This document shows, one piece after another, positions 17,348-25,784 of a stretch of DNA of 64,000 nt. Numbering within the stretch: position 1 is the stretch's first letter; each line of letters starts with the position of its first letter. The notes beneath the pieces are model-generated. The model was not told the origin of the DNA and made no database searches. It saw nothing but the letters and a program-made list of their open reading frames with translations. The stretch is from Actinoplanes sichuanensis (lineage in GTDB: Bacteria > Actinomycetota > Actinomycetes > Mycobacteriales > Micromonosporaceae), in assembly GCF_033097365.1 (NCBI RefSeq), contig NZ_AP028461.1:5270001-5334000 (forward strand). Reading direction: 5' to 3'. Both the position numbers and the translations under genes were made by a program.

Positions 17348-18189
17348 AGCAGGTATCCGGCGAGCGGGATGTTCTGGGTGCGCAGGGCGCCGGCCACGAG
17401 TCCGGCGATGCGCTGGGCGCCGTACGTCTCGAAGTGGGTGTGGTCGTTGCAGAAGTACTGCCCGACGAGTCCGGTCGTGTAGTCGCCGTTGTTGGGGCAC
17501 AGTTTGACCGAGTTGTAGTGGTTGACGCTGAGCGTCTGCAGGTCGATGACGGGTGATCCGGTGGCGGCGCCGGCCGCGGTGGTCTGGGTGACGTAGCCGC
17601 GGTTCTTGACGGCGGTGCTGCCCGAGCAGGTGATCGCGGCGACCGCGGTGAGCAGCACCGGGTGCGCGCCGCGGGCCTTCGCGGTCTGCGCCATCATGGT
17701 CATCAGCTGCTGGTATCGGGCGGTGCCGACGTGTCGGGGGCAGGTGGTCGAGCCGTCGTTGATGCCGAACTGGATGAACAGGTAGTCACCGGCCTTGATC
17801 CCGTCGAGCACCCGCTGCCAGCGCGCCGACGGGGTGGTCGAGCTGAGCACGCATTCGCCGCCGGAGCCGATGGTCGAGGTGACGTTGCCCTCGTACAGCC
17901 AGGTCTGGATGCTGCGGCCGCCGAGGGCCAGGTTGTTGACCACGACGTCGCTGTTGAACAGCGCGTCGAACTGCGACCCCCACCCGACCGGGCAGGTCGC
18001 GGACGGGTTGGCCATGGTGGAGTCGCCGGCGAGCCAGACGGTGGTGGTCGCGGCGGCGGCCTCCGCGGCGGCCGCGGGCCGCGCGCCGCATCCGTCGAGT
18101 CCGGGTGCGATTTCGGATGCGGCTTCGGGCACGGCGAGAAGCAGCGGTACGGCCAGAGCGGTGGCGATGAGATGCCGGAGCAGGCGCAT
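17344..18189 (-). CDS. Secreted SGNH rhamnogalacturonan acetylesterase-like enzyme (CE12)
   Basis: 281 aa with a signal peptide. All four SGNH blocks are present: AGDSTM (nucleophile Ser57), LALGGRS, FGINDGS, and the Asp-x-x-His block DHTHFET. The GDSTM form and HFET end are typical of CE12 rhamnogalacturonan acetylesterases, which remove acetyl groups from the pectin backbone. It is coupled to the downstream PL11-like gene and has its own promoter/operator at 18308-18337. Start ATG 18189 follows a GAGGAAC-like RBS. Confidence 0.85.
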   Translation of the reverse strand: MRLLRHLIATALAVPLLLAVPEAASEIAPGLDGCGARPAAAAEAAAATTTVWLAGDSTMANPSATCPVGWGSQFDALFNSDVVVNNLALGGRSIQTWLYEGNVTSTIGSGGECVLSSTTPSARWQRVLDGIKAGDYLFIQFGINDGSTTCPRHVGTARYQQLMTMMAQTAKARGAHPVLLTAVAAITCSGSTAVKNRGYVTQTTAAGAATGSPVIDLQTLSVNHYNSVKLCPNNGDYTTGLVGQYFCNDHTHFETYGAQRIAGLVAGALRTQNIPLAGYLL

Positions 18190-18307
18190 GGTTCCTCCGT
18201 GTGGGGATGCACGTCTGCCGGCCGACCGCGGTGGTCAGGGGATGCGGTCGAACCGGCAGGCCGTGGAACGAGGGGGATGAATCGTTTCACGGCATAAGGA
18301 CACCATG

Positions 18308-18337
18308 AGCCTATGTATCGATAAACATCGATGTCAA
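18308..18337 (-). promoter_or_regulatory. Promoter with ATCGAT pair operator for the pectin operon
   Basis: On the minus strand TTGACA (18337-18332), 18 bp, TAGGCT (18313-18308) is a near-ideal actinobacterial promoter. Two ATCGAT palindromes (18317-18322, 18327-18332) separated by 4 bp fill the spacer and touch the -35, so a bound repressor would block polymerase. The site lies between the GH43 stop and the acetylesterase start. Confidence 0.65.
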
Positions 18338-18376
18338 ACTCGGTCTGGCGACGGGCGCCAAGGGCGGATGGTGTCG

Positions 18377-19252
18377 CTACCGAGGGATGGCCGTCCCGTG
18401 CCGGCAACCGGAACAACCGACGGCGCTCAGGCCGGTCCAGGTGTTGAGGTCGGAGCTGGTCGCGGTCCAGAGGCCGCCGTTGGTGTACTTGTCGACGTAG
18501 ATGCGGTACTGGCCGTTGTCCAGGCGCACCAGCGACGGCCCCTCGTAGCCGGAGCTCCACAGGTTGCCCCGGTTGATCCAGCCGCCGGTGAGCCGGTCGG
18601 TGCTGGTCCAGTGCTCGATGTACTTGGTGGTCTCGTTCTTGACGAAGGAGTGCCAGGTGCTGCCGGACTTCACCACGTACGCGTCGATGTGGTTGAAGCC
18701 CAGGCCCCACATCTGCTGCGGGCCGCTCCACGAGGTGAGATCACCGTTCTGGGCCGTGTAGACGTACGGCCGGAAGCAGTTGGAGCAGGTGGTCTGCGCG
18801 ACGTTGGCGATGATGTTGACCGTCGAGCCCTCGATGTAGAACTCCGGCGCCCAGGTGAACTTCGTGCTGCTGATCCCGGACGGCACGGTGGCGATGTTCG
18901 TCCAGTTCAGCAGGTCGGTGCTGCGCGCGACGGCGAAGTACGTCGAGTTCGTCGTCCAGGACTGCCAGGTGTAGGCGATGAAGTACGTGCTGCCACGCTT
19001 GATGATGCTCGGGTCGCGCAGCACGCCGGTCGGCCCGCGGAAGTTGGTGTCGTACAGAACGTTGTAGCTGGTGCCGCCATTGGTGGACTGGTAGATCCAC
19101 AACTCCTGGTCGGCCGCCCCGTCACCCTTGAAGGTGGCGTAGATCAGCGTGGTGGCGGCCGCGGCCGGCTGAGGAACGGCCAGGCCACCGAGGACGAAGG
19201 CGACGACGCCGGCGAGCGCCATCAGGATGCTTCTGCTTCTCCGGAGGTCCAT
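18377..19252 (-). CDS. Secreted GH43-like five-bladed propeller glycosidase
   Basis: 291 aa with a signal peptide (about 1-33, ending PQPAAAA). GH43 landmarks: GVLRDPSIIKRGSTYFIAYT (general base Asp), FTWAPEFYIEGSTVNI, FNHIDAYV, and YEGPSLVRLDNGQYRIYVD (likely acid Glu). GH43 enzymes act on arabinan, xylan or galactan side chains. With the acetylesterase and PL11-like protein downstream on the same strand, pectin arabinan or galactan is the most likely substrate (inference). Start ATG 19252 gives the best signal peptide; ATG 19288 is an alternative. Confidence 0.82.
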   Translation of the reverse strand: MDLRRSRSILMALAGVVAFVLGGLAVPQPAAAATTLIYATFKGDGAADQELWIYQSTNGGTSYNVLYDTNFRGPTGVLRDPSIIKRGSTYFIAYTWQSWTTNSTYFAVARSTDLLNWTNIATVPSGISSTKFTWAPEFYIEGSTVNIIANVAQTTCSNCFRPYVYTAQNGDLTSWSGPQQMWGLGFNHIDAYVVKSGSTWHSFVKNETTKYIEHWTSTDRLTGGWINRGNLWSSGYEGPSLVRLDNGQYRIYVDKYTNGGLWTATSSDLNTWTGLSAVGCSGCRHGTAIPR

Positions 19253-19292
19253 CACCGCAATATCGGCAGCCGGACCTGGTACGTCCATCAGT

Positions 19293-19318
19293 CGATCGGC
19301 AGCGTTCAATACCGATCG
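19293..19318. repeat. Inverted repeat CGATCGG-N12-CCGATCG
   Basis: Two 7-bp arms (19293-19299, 19312-19318) pair perfectly around a 12-bp spacer, covering the end of the WYL gene and the region upstream of GH43. It could be an operator for GH43 or an RNA hairpin; no promoter match is clear beside it. Confidence 0.4.
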
Positions 19319-20280
19319 CACTCGAACACCGGCCGGCGGTACCGCTCGACGAGGGCTTCGCCGAGCGCGGCCAGGCGGTGCCGTACACCCGGCGGACCGG
19401 TCACCTCGACCCATGCGATCAGGCCGGCGAGTTCACCGGCCAGCATGTCCTCGTCGTGGCCGCGGATCACCACCTCGATCCGGCCGTCCGCGGCGGCGCC
19501 ACCCACCTCCAGCCGGCCACCGAACGCGATCCGGAGGTTGCCGATCCAGTGCGGCGCACACACCGCCTGGGCCTCCATCGGCGTTCGTCGGCGGTCGACC
19601 TCGTCGGCGATCTCGCGCCAACTCGCGGCCAGGTCGAACCCGTCGGGGCGGTGCACGGGCTCGCCGGTCGGTTCAGCGGACGACACCCGGTCGACGCGGA
19701 AGGTCCGCCGGCCGGCCTCGGTGCCGCAGACGAGATACCAGGACGGGCCTTTGGCGACGATGCCCAGCGGGTGGACGGTCCGCTCGGTCTCGGCACCCCG
19801 GCTGTCGACGTAGCCGAGACGCACCTGCACCCCTTGGATCACAGCGTCCTGGAGTTCGTCGAGGAACCGGGGCGGCCGCTGCCCGACCCGGCTCGATCCC
19901 CATCCCCGATCGTCTCTGACCAGAGACGACGCCGCCGCCTCAGCCTGCGCCCGGAAGGGCTTGGGCAGAGCCCGGACGAGCTTGCGCAGCGCCGCCTTCA
20001 CGGTCGGCGTCGCCGCCGAGGCCGGGCCGGCGACCAGGAACAGCGCGCGGGCCTCGGGTGCGGTCAGACCGGACAGGTCGGTACGGGCGCCGCCCACCAG
20101 CCGCCAGCCGCCGCCCCGGCCCTGCAGGGAGTACACCGGCACCCCGGCCATGCCCAGGGCGTCGAGATCACGGCGGGCGGTGCGCTCGGAGATCTCCAAC
20201 TCCCGGGCGACGTCGGCGGCCGTCACCTGCTCACGTTGCTGCAACAACAGGAGGATGGCCATCAGGCGGTCGGCTCGCAT
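19306..20280 (-). CDS. WYL-domain transcriptional regulator (YafY/DeoR-type HTH)
   Basis: 324 aa. The N-terminal HTH (RADRLMAILLLLQQREQVTA, then ELEISERTARRDLDALG) is of the HTH_11 type. A WYL domain follows (about 135-215, with GIVAKGPSWYLVCG) and a WCX-like C-terminal part. Such proteins are ligand-responsive regulators. It is divergent from the epoxide hydrolase gene with 95 bp between them, so that gene is the likely target. Start ATG 20280. Confidence 0.9.
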   Translation of the reverse strand: MRADRLMAILLLLQQREQVTAADVARELEISERTARRDLDALGMAGVPVYSLQGRGGGWRLVGGARTDLSGLTAPEARALFLVAGPASAATPTVKAALRKLVRALPKPFRAQAEAAASSLVRDDRGWGSSRVGQRPPRFLDELQDAVIQGVQVRLGYVDSRGAETERTVHPLGIVAKGPSWYLVCGTEAGRRTFRVDRVSSAEPTGEPVHRPDGFDLAASWREIADEVDRRRTPMEAQAVCAPHWIGNLRIAFGGRLEVGGAAADGRIEVVIRGHDEDMLAGELAGLIAWVEVTGPPGVRHRLAALGEALVERYRRPVFECDRY

Positions 20281-20375
20281 GCCCCGACTCTTCCCGGAAA
20301 ACAGGTCAGGAGATGACCGGTTTCGGTCGGCAGGATGGCCCGCACGGCACACCGCCGACCGATCAACCGGAAGAG

Positions 20376-21338
20376 ATGACGAGAACGATGTTCGATCCAG
20401 CCGATTTTCCCGAACCCACCCTCATCGCCGTCAACGGCGTGGAGCTGGAGGTCTTCGAAGCCGGGCAGCAGAACCGGGGAAAGCCGATCGTGCTCTGTCA
20501 CGGCTGGCCGGAGCACGCCTTCACCTGGCGCTATCAGATGCCCGCCCTCGCCGCCGCCGGCTATCACGTCATCGTCCCGAACCAGCGGGGCTACGGGAAT
20601 TCGTCCCGCCCGGCCGAGGTGACCGAGTACGACATCGAGCACCTGACGGGTGACCTGGTCGCGCTCCTCGATCACTTCGGCTACGCGGACGCCACCTTCG
20701 TCGGTCACGACTGGGGCGCGATGGTCGTCTGGGGCCTGGCCCAGTTGCATCCGAGCCGTGTCAACGGCGTGATCAACCTGAGCCTGCCCTACATCGAGCG
20801 CGGCGAGAGGCCCTGGATCGAGGTGATGGAGCAGTTCCTCGGCGACGACTACTACTTCGTCCACTTCAACCGGCAGCCGGGCGTCGCGGACGCGGTGTTC
20901 GACGAGAACACCTCCCGGTTCCTCCGCAACCTGTACCGGAAGAACGAGCCGCACCGGGAGCCTGGGCCGGGCATGGCGTTCATCGAGCTCGCGCGAGCGG
21001 AGACACCGCTCGGCGAGCCGGTGATGAGCGACGGCGAACTGGCCGTGCTCGTCGCCGCCTTCGAGTCGACCGGGTTCACCGGCGGCATCAACTGGTACCG
21101 GAACCTGGACCGCAACTGGCACCTGCTGGCCGACGTGGACCCGATCATCCACCTCCCCGCGCTCATGATCTACGGCGACCGGGACGCGATCCAGAAGTCG
21201 GCCACTCTGGCGGACTACGTCCCGGGGGTGGAGGTGGTCGATCTGGACTGCGGCCACTGGATCCAGCAGGAACTGCCGGAGGAGACCAATCAGGCCATCC
21301 TGAAGTGGCTGGACCAGCGCGGATTTGTCAACGCTTGA
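20376..21338 (+). CDS. Alpha/beta-hydrolase, epoxide hydrolase-like
   Basis: 320 aa. Oxyanion motif HGWPE (42-46), nucleophile Asp112 in VGHDWGAMV (the Asp marks epoxide or haloalkane-type chemistry rather than an esterase Ser), acid Asp near 268-270 in YGDRD, and His294 in CGHWIQQE. Lid Tyr residues are present (DDYYFVHF, NWYRN). It likely opens epoxides to diols in the cytoplasm. Start ATG 20376 or 20388; GGAAGAG precedes both. It is divergent from the WYL regulator. Confidence 0.87.
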   Translation: MTRTMFDPADFPEPTLIAVNGVELEVFEAGQQNRGKPIVLCHGWPEHAFTWRYQMPALAAAGYHVIVPNQRGYGNSSRPAEVTEYDIEHLTGDLVALLDHFGYADATFVGHDWGAMVVWGLAQLHPSRVNGVINLSLPYIERGERPWIEVMEQFLGDDYYFVHFNRQPGVADAVFDENTSRFLRNLYRKNEPHREPGPGMAFIELARAETPLGEPVMSDGELAVLVAAFESTGFTGGINWYRNLDRNWHLLADVDPIIHLPALMIYGDRDAIQKSATLADYVPGVEVVDLDCGHWIQQELPEETNQAILKWLDQRGFVNA

Positions 21339-21342
21339 TCGA

Positions 21343-22983
21343 ATGGGTTATCTCCATGCGGTGACCACAGGAGACGGGGAGACCGCAGCGGGCGTCCGGG
21401 GCGAGCCGATCGGCCCGGACGACCCGCATCGGATCGGCGGTTATCGGGTCCTGCGGCGGCTGGGCAGCGGCGGCATGGGCACCGTCTACCTGGCCGAGAG
21501 CGACCCGGGCCGGCTGGTCGCGGTCAAGGTGGTGCGCCCGGCCCTGGCGTCCGATGAGGCGTTCCGTGACCGGTTCCGCACCGAGGTGCAGCGGGCCCGC
21601 CAGGTGCCGCCGTTCTGCACCGCCGAAGTGCTCGACGCCGACCCCGACCACGAGCCGCCCTACCTGGTGATCGAGTACGTGGACGGGCCGAGCCTGGCCG
21701 ACGTGGTCCGCGACCGCGGGCCGTTGACCCGCGCCAACCTGCACGGTGTCGCGATCGGCGTGGCGACCGCGCTGACCGCCATCCACGCCGCGGGTGTGAT
21801 CCACCGTGATTTGAAACCGGCCAACGTCCTGCTGCCGCCGGGCACCCCGAAGGTGATCGACTTCGGGATCGCCCGGGCCATGGACGCCGCCACCCAGCAC
21901 ACCCTCGCCGACCAGATGGTCGGCACCGTGGGTTACATGGCGCCGGAACGTTTCCGGAGCGGACCGGGCGAGCCGCTGACCGCCGCCGCCGACATCTTCG
22001 CCTGGGGCGCGGTGGTCGCCTACGCCGGCACCGGCCGCAGCCCGTTCGGTGGTGGGACACCGCTGGAGACCGCGACCCGGATCACCACCGGGTCACCCGA
22101 TCTGACCGGCCTGGACGGCCCGTTGCGTGACCTGGTGGCGGCGGCACTGCAGAAACGGGCCATCGACCGGCCCGACGCCCGGCGGCTGCTCGACCTGCTG
22201 CTCAGCGCCGGAGTGGGCGCCGAGTCCGCCATGGCGGCGCAGCCCGCCCTGCGGGAGGCGGTCCAGGAGGTACAGACCACGTTCGCCGGGCGGCCCGCTC
22301 CGATCCCCCGGAGACGGCCGTGGCTGCTCGCCGCCGGGCTGACCGGGGTGGTCGCCATGGCCGGGCTCGGGTTGGCGCTGCGGCCGGCGGAGGACACCCC
22401 GGCCGCGGTGCCGCCCTCGACGAGCCCCTTCCCGTTCGCGGCGGACGCCGCCGTGGGCGACCCGCTGACCGGGCCTGTGCTCATCCAAGCCAACAGTGAC
22501 GGCGGCAGCTCCTGCCGGTACGACGGCGAGCTGGTGGTCACGGTGATGCGCGACGGCGTCTACGAGTGCGGCTCGGCCGGGCGGGCGTTCGCCGGCGACC
22601 AGCGGATCTCGGTCGATGCCGAGCTGCGTACCGCCGGCGGCTGCGCGTCGATCAAGTTCCTCGGTGCCGATCCCGGCTCGTACGGGGTCAACGTGTGCGC
22701 CCACGCCTACATCGTGAGCTGGTACGAAGGCGACAGCGTCGAGGTGCTCGGCACGTTCCTGCTGCCGGAGCGGATCCGGCTGAACGAGTCGCACCGCATC
22801 ACCGTCGTCGTCCGCGGGAACACCGCCCGGTTCCTGCTCGACGCCGACGAGGTGGCCTCCGTCGAGCTGGCCGAGAGCGTGCCGACCGGCGGTGGGCAGG
22901 TGTTCATCGGCGGTCATGGCGACCCGGCCGGCGGTCCCGCGCCCTACCGCGTCGCGCTGCGCAACCTGGAGATCATCGCCTGA
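21343..22983 (+). CDS. Receptor Ser/Thr protein kinase with jelly-roll-like ectodomain
   Basis: 546 aa. Kinase domain about 34-285: glycine loop LGSGGMGTVYL, VAVKVV lysine, HRDLKPAN (154-161), DFG (173-175), and YMAPERF. One membrane helix at about 326-347. The extracellular part (about 375-546) has no PASTA repeats; it is a single beta-rich domain with four Cys (CRYDG, YECGS, GCASIK, NVCAHAY) and the late RITVVVRGNTARFLLDADEV / GQVFIGGH pattern of concanavalin-like (LamG or DUF1080-type) folds. Such folds often bind or hydrolyse glycans. Start ATG 21343, 4 bp after the upstream gene. Its end overlaps the convergent LacI gene by 11 bp. Confidence 0.87.
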   Translation: MGYLHAVTTGDGETAAGVRGEPIGPDDPHRIGGYRVLRRLGSGGMGTVYLAESDPGRLVAVKVVRPALASDEAFRDRFRTEVQRARQVPPFCTAEVLDADPDHEPPYLVIEYVDGPSLADVVRDRGPLTRANLHGVAIGVATALTAIHAAGVIHRDLKPANVLLPPGTPKVIDFGIARAMDAATQHTLADQMVGTVGYMAPERFRSGPGEPLTAAADIFAWGAVVAYAGTGRSPFGGGTPLETATRITTGSPDLTGLDGPLRDLVAAALQKRAIDRPDARRLLDLLLSAGVGAESAMAAQPALREAVQEVQTTFAGRPAPIPRRRPWLLAAGLTGVVAMAGLGLALRPAEDTPAAVPPSTSPFPFAADAAVGDPLTGPVLIQANSDGGSSCRYDGELVVTVMRDGVYECGSAGRAFAGDQRISVDAELRTAGGCASIKFLGADPGSYGVNVCAHAYIVSWYEGDSVEVLGTFLLPERIRLNESHRITVVVRGNTARFLLDADEVASVELAESVPTGGGQVFIGGHGDPAGGPAPYRVALRNLEIIA

Positions 22984-24007
22984 CCGGACCGGCGCTCGCG
23001 CCCTCGACGACCCGGGTCGGCAGGATCAGCCCGGGAGCACCGGTGGGCCCGGTCTCGATCTCGCGGCGGCAGCGTTGCACCAGCTCGTGCGCGATCTCCT
23101 CAAGGGGGATGTGCACGCTGGTCAGCACCGGCTCCATGAACATCCCGACCGCACCGCCGTCGAAACCGGTCACCGCGACGTCGGCGCCGACCCGCCGCCC
23201 CAGCGCGTGCGCGACGTTGACGACGACCGCGGCCACGGCGTCACTGCCACACACGATGACGTCGGGCACCCGGGTCCGCGTCAGCACGCGCCGGGCGAAG
23301 CGCCGGATCCCGGCGTCGTCACCGTGGAACACATCGCGCCCGGCCAGGCGCAGACCGTGCGCGGCCAGCCCGGCCACCGCACCGTCGAGGCGTTCGGTCT
23401 TCCAGTACTCACCCCCGTCGGCGCCGGCGTAGGCGAACGACCGGTGCCCCCGCGCCACCAGATGATCGATCAGATCACGCATGCCGGCGGCGTTGTCCAC
23501 GTCGACCCACTGCTGCGGCAGGTCGGCGGCGAGGCGGCCCATGCACGCGAACGGGATGCCCCGGTCGGCCAGCAGACGCGCCCGGGGGTCGTCGACCGCC
23601 GACTCCGACAACACGAAGGCGTCGATGGTGCGCTGCGCGACCAGGTCGGTGAAGGTCCGCAGCGGATCGTCCTGGTGAGTGAAGACGACCACCTGGTAGC
23701 GGTCGCGGGCCGCCTGCCGGATCAGGGCGTGCAGGAACTGGGCGAAGAAGCCGTTGACCACCCGCAGATGCTCCCCGGACAGGTGATAGCCGATCTGCAT
23801 CGAACGCCTGGTACGCAGATTCTGCGCCGCCCGGTTGGGCTGATAGCCGAGCTCGGCGATGGCGGCCAGCACCCGGTCGTAGGTGTCGCTCGACACGTTG
23901 GTGCGCCGGTCGTGCAGCACGTTGGACACCGTCTGGCGGGACACCCCGGCGTGGGCGGCGACGTCGATGATGCTCGTCCGCCGGCCGTGCGGCGAGTCGT
24001 CCGGCAT
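22973..24007 (-). CDS. LacI-family regulator, probable repressor of the GH27 gene
   Basis: 344 aa. HTH SIIDVAAHAGVSRQTVSNVL and the hinge ELGYQPNRAAQNLRT are standard; the sugar domain ends with VTGFDGGAVGMFMEP and HIPLEEIAHE. It is divergent from the alpha-galactosidase gene and shares a 134-bp promoter region with it, containing a GAACGTTC palindrome. Control of that gene by galactosides is the natural inference. RBS GGGGGA precedes ATG 24007. Confidence 0.92.
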   Translation of the reverse strand: MPDDSPHGRRTSIIDVAAHAGVSRQTVSNVLHDRRTNVSSDTYDRVLAAIAELGYQPNRAAQNLRTRRSMQIGYHLSGEHLRVVNGFFAQFLHALIRQAARDRYQVVVFTHQDDPLRTFTDLVAQRTIDAFVLSESAVDDPRARLLADRGIPFACMGRLAADLPQQWVDVDNAAGMRDLIDHLVARGHRSFAYAGADGGEYWKTERLDGAVAGLAAHGLRLAGRDVFHGDDAGIRRFARRVLTRTRVPDVIVCGSDAVAAVVVNVAHALGRRVGADVAVTGFDGGAVGMFMEPVLTSVHIPLEEIAHELVQRCRREIETGPTGAPGLILPTRVVEGASAGPVRR

Positions 24008-24066
24008 GAATCCCCCAAGATCTGGTGCGGCCAGCGTACCGGGACGACCTCCGGCCATTCACCGCC

Positions 24067-24109
24067 TTGACTGGCTTCGCGGCCTGCAAGCACACTCCGT
24101 GGAACGTTC
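24067..24109 (+). promoter_or_regulatory. Promoter and GAACGTTC palindrome upstream of GH27
   Basis: TTGACT (24067-24072), 18 bp, CACACT is a plausible promoter. The perfect 8-bp palindrome GAACGTTC (24102-24109) lies just downstream of the predicted start site and is a candidate operator for the divergent LacI protein. Confidence 0.45.
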
Positions 24110-24141
24110 AACGTCCCCCCAGTCGGAGAGCAGAAATCCCC

Positions 24142-25770
24142 ATGCGATCTCGCCTACCCGCCATCGCGGCCGTCCTCGTGACCGCCGCCGCCACCCTGGC
24201 CGCGTCCCCGTCACCGGCCACCGCGGCCGAAGGCAGCCCGGCCGTACGCCCCCCGCTCGGCTGGAACAGCTGGAACACCTTCGGCTGCGACATCAACGAG
24301 GCCAAGATCCGCGCGGCCGCCGACGCCATGGTCTCCTCCGGCATGAAGGCGGCCGGCTACCAGTACGTGGTGGTCGACGACTGCTGGCAGGCCACGACCC
24401 GCGACAGCGCCGGCAACCTGCGCGGCGACGCCGTCCGCTTCCCGTCCGGTATGAAGGCCCTGGGTGACTACATCCACGGCAAGGGCCTGAAGTTCGGCAT
24501 CTACCAGGCGCCCCGCGAGAAGACCTGCGCCCAGTACTTCAACGCGATCGGCGGCTCCACCGGCGCGCTCGGCCACGAGCGGCAGGACGCCACCACCTTC
24601 GCCGCGTGGGGCGTCGACTTCCTCAAGTACGACTGGTGCTCACCGTGGGGCACCCTCGACGACCAGGTCACCGGCTTCACCACGATGCGCGACGCACTGC
24701 GCGCCACCGGCCGGCCGATCGTCTACTCGATCAACCCGAACAGCGCCCACAGCAACACCGCGCCCTCCTACAACTGGAGCGCGGTCGCCGACATGTGGCG
24801 CACCACCGAGGACATCACCGACAGGTGGACCACCGGCTGCACCGCCGACTGCTTCATGGGCGTCACCGAGATCCTCGACGTCCAGGCCCCGCTGTACACC
24901 TGGGCCGGCCCGCAGCACTGGAACGATCCCGACATGCTCGAGGTCGGCGTCCGGGGCACCTTCACCCCCACCGAGAACCGGGCCCACTTCGGCATGTGGG
25001 CGATCATGGCGGCGCCGCTGATCGCCGGAAACGACATCACCACCATGCCGGCCGACGTCCGGGCCGTGCTGACCGACCCCGACGTGCTCGCGGTCAACCA
25101 GGACAGCGCCGGCCGTCAGGCCCGGCGCGTGCGCGACAACGGCGAGACCGAGGTCTGGGCCAAGACCCTCAGCGACGGCTCGGCCGCCGTGGCACTGCTC
25201 AACCGCTCCGGCACGACCGCGACGATCTCCGCCACCGCCGCAGACACCGGCATCGCCACCGCGAGCGCCTACCACCTGTTCGACGTCTGGACCAAGTCGG
25301 TACGCAACACCACCGGCACGATCAGCGCCACCGTGCCACCGCACGGCGTGGTCATGTACCGGGTGCGAACCGGCTCAGCGACCGCGACCGACACCTTCAG
25401 CCTGCGCGGCGCCGGATCCGGCCGCTGCCTCGACGTACTCGGCGGCGCCCCGGTCGACAACGCCCAGGCGGTCATCTGGGACTGCAACGGCGGCGTCACC
25501 CAGATCCTCACCACCGACGCCGGGCGGCTGCGTATCGGCGGCAAGTGCCTGGACGCCGAGAAGAGCGGCACCACCGACGGCACCCGGGTCATCCTCTGGA
25601 CCTGCGGCACCGGCGCCAACCAGCAGTGGACGCTCCAGGCCGACGGCACCGTCCGCGGCGGCCAGTCCGGCAAATGTATCGACGTGAACCAGGCCGCGAC
25701 CGCCAACAACACCCCACTGATCCTGTGGACCTGTTCCGCCGCCGCCAACCAGCGCTGGACCCGCCTCTGA
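24142..25770 (+). CDS. Secreted GH27 alpha-galactosidase with ricin-type lectin domain
   Basis: 542 aa with a signal peptide (about 1-29). GH27 motifs: LGWNSWNTFGC, VVVDDCW, nucleophile Asp164 in LKYDWC, and the acid/base motif WNDPDML (260-266). A beta-sandwich domain follows, then a ricin B (CBM13) module from about 415 with three QxW-type repeats (AVIWDCNG, VILWTCGTGANQQW, LILWTCSAAANQRW). It releases terminal alpha-galactose from galactomannan or raffinose-family sugars, held on the polymer by the lectin. Divergent from a LacI gene. Confidence 0.95.
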   Translation: MRSRLPAIAAVLVTAAATLAASPSPATAAEGSPAVRPPLGWNSWNTFGCDINEAKIRAAADAMVSSGMKAAGYQYVVVDDCWQATTRDSAGNLRGDAVRFPSGMKALGDYIHGKGLKFGIYQAPREKTCAQYFNAIGGSTGALGHERQDATTFAAWGVDFLKYDWCSPWGTLDDQVTGFTTMRDALRATGRPIVYSINPNSAHSNTAPSYNWSAVADMWRTTEDITDRWTTGCTADCFMGVTEILDVQAPLYTWAGPQHWNDPDMLEVGVRGTFTPTENRAHFGMWAIMAAPLIAGNDITTMPADVRAVLTDPDVLAVNQDSAGRQARRVRDNGETEVWAKTLSDGSAAVALLNRSGTTATISATAADTGIATASAYHLFDVWTKSVRNTTGTISATVPPHGVVMYRVRTGSATATDTFSLRGAGSGRCLDVLGGAPVDNAQAVIWDCNGGVTQILTTDAGRLRIGGKCLDAEKSGTTDGTRVILWTCGTGANQQWTLQADGTVRGGQSGKCIDVNQAATANNTPLILWTCSAAANQRWTRL

Positions 25771-25784
25771 CCGGGCGGGCGCGA

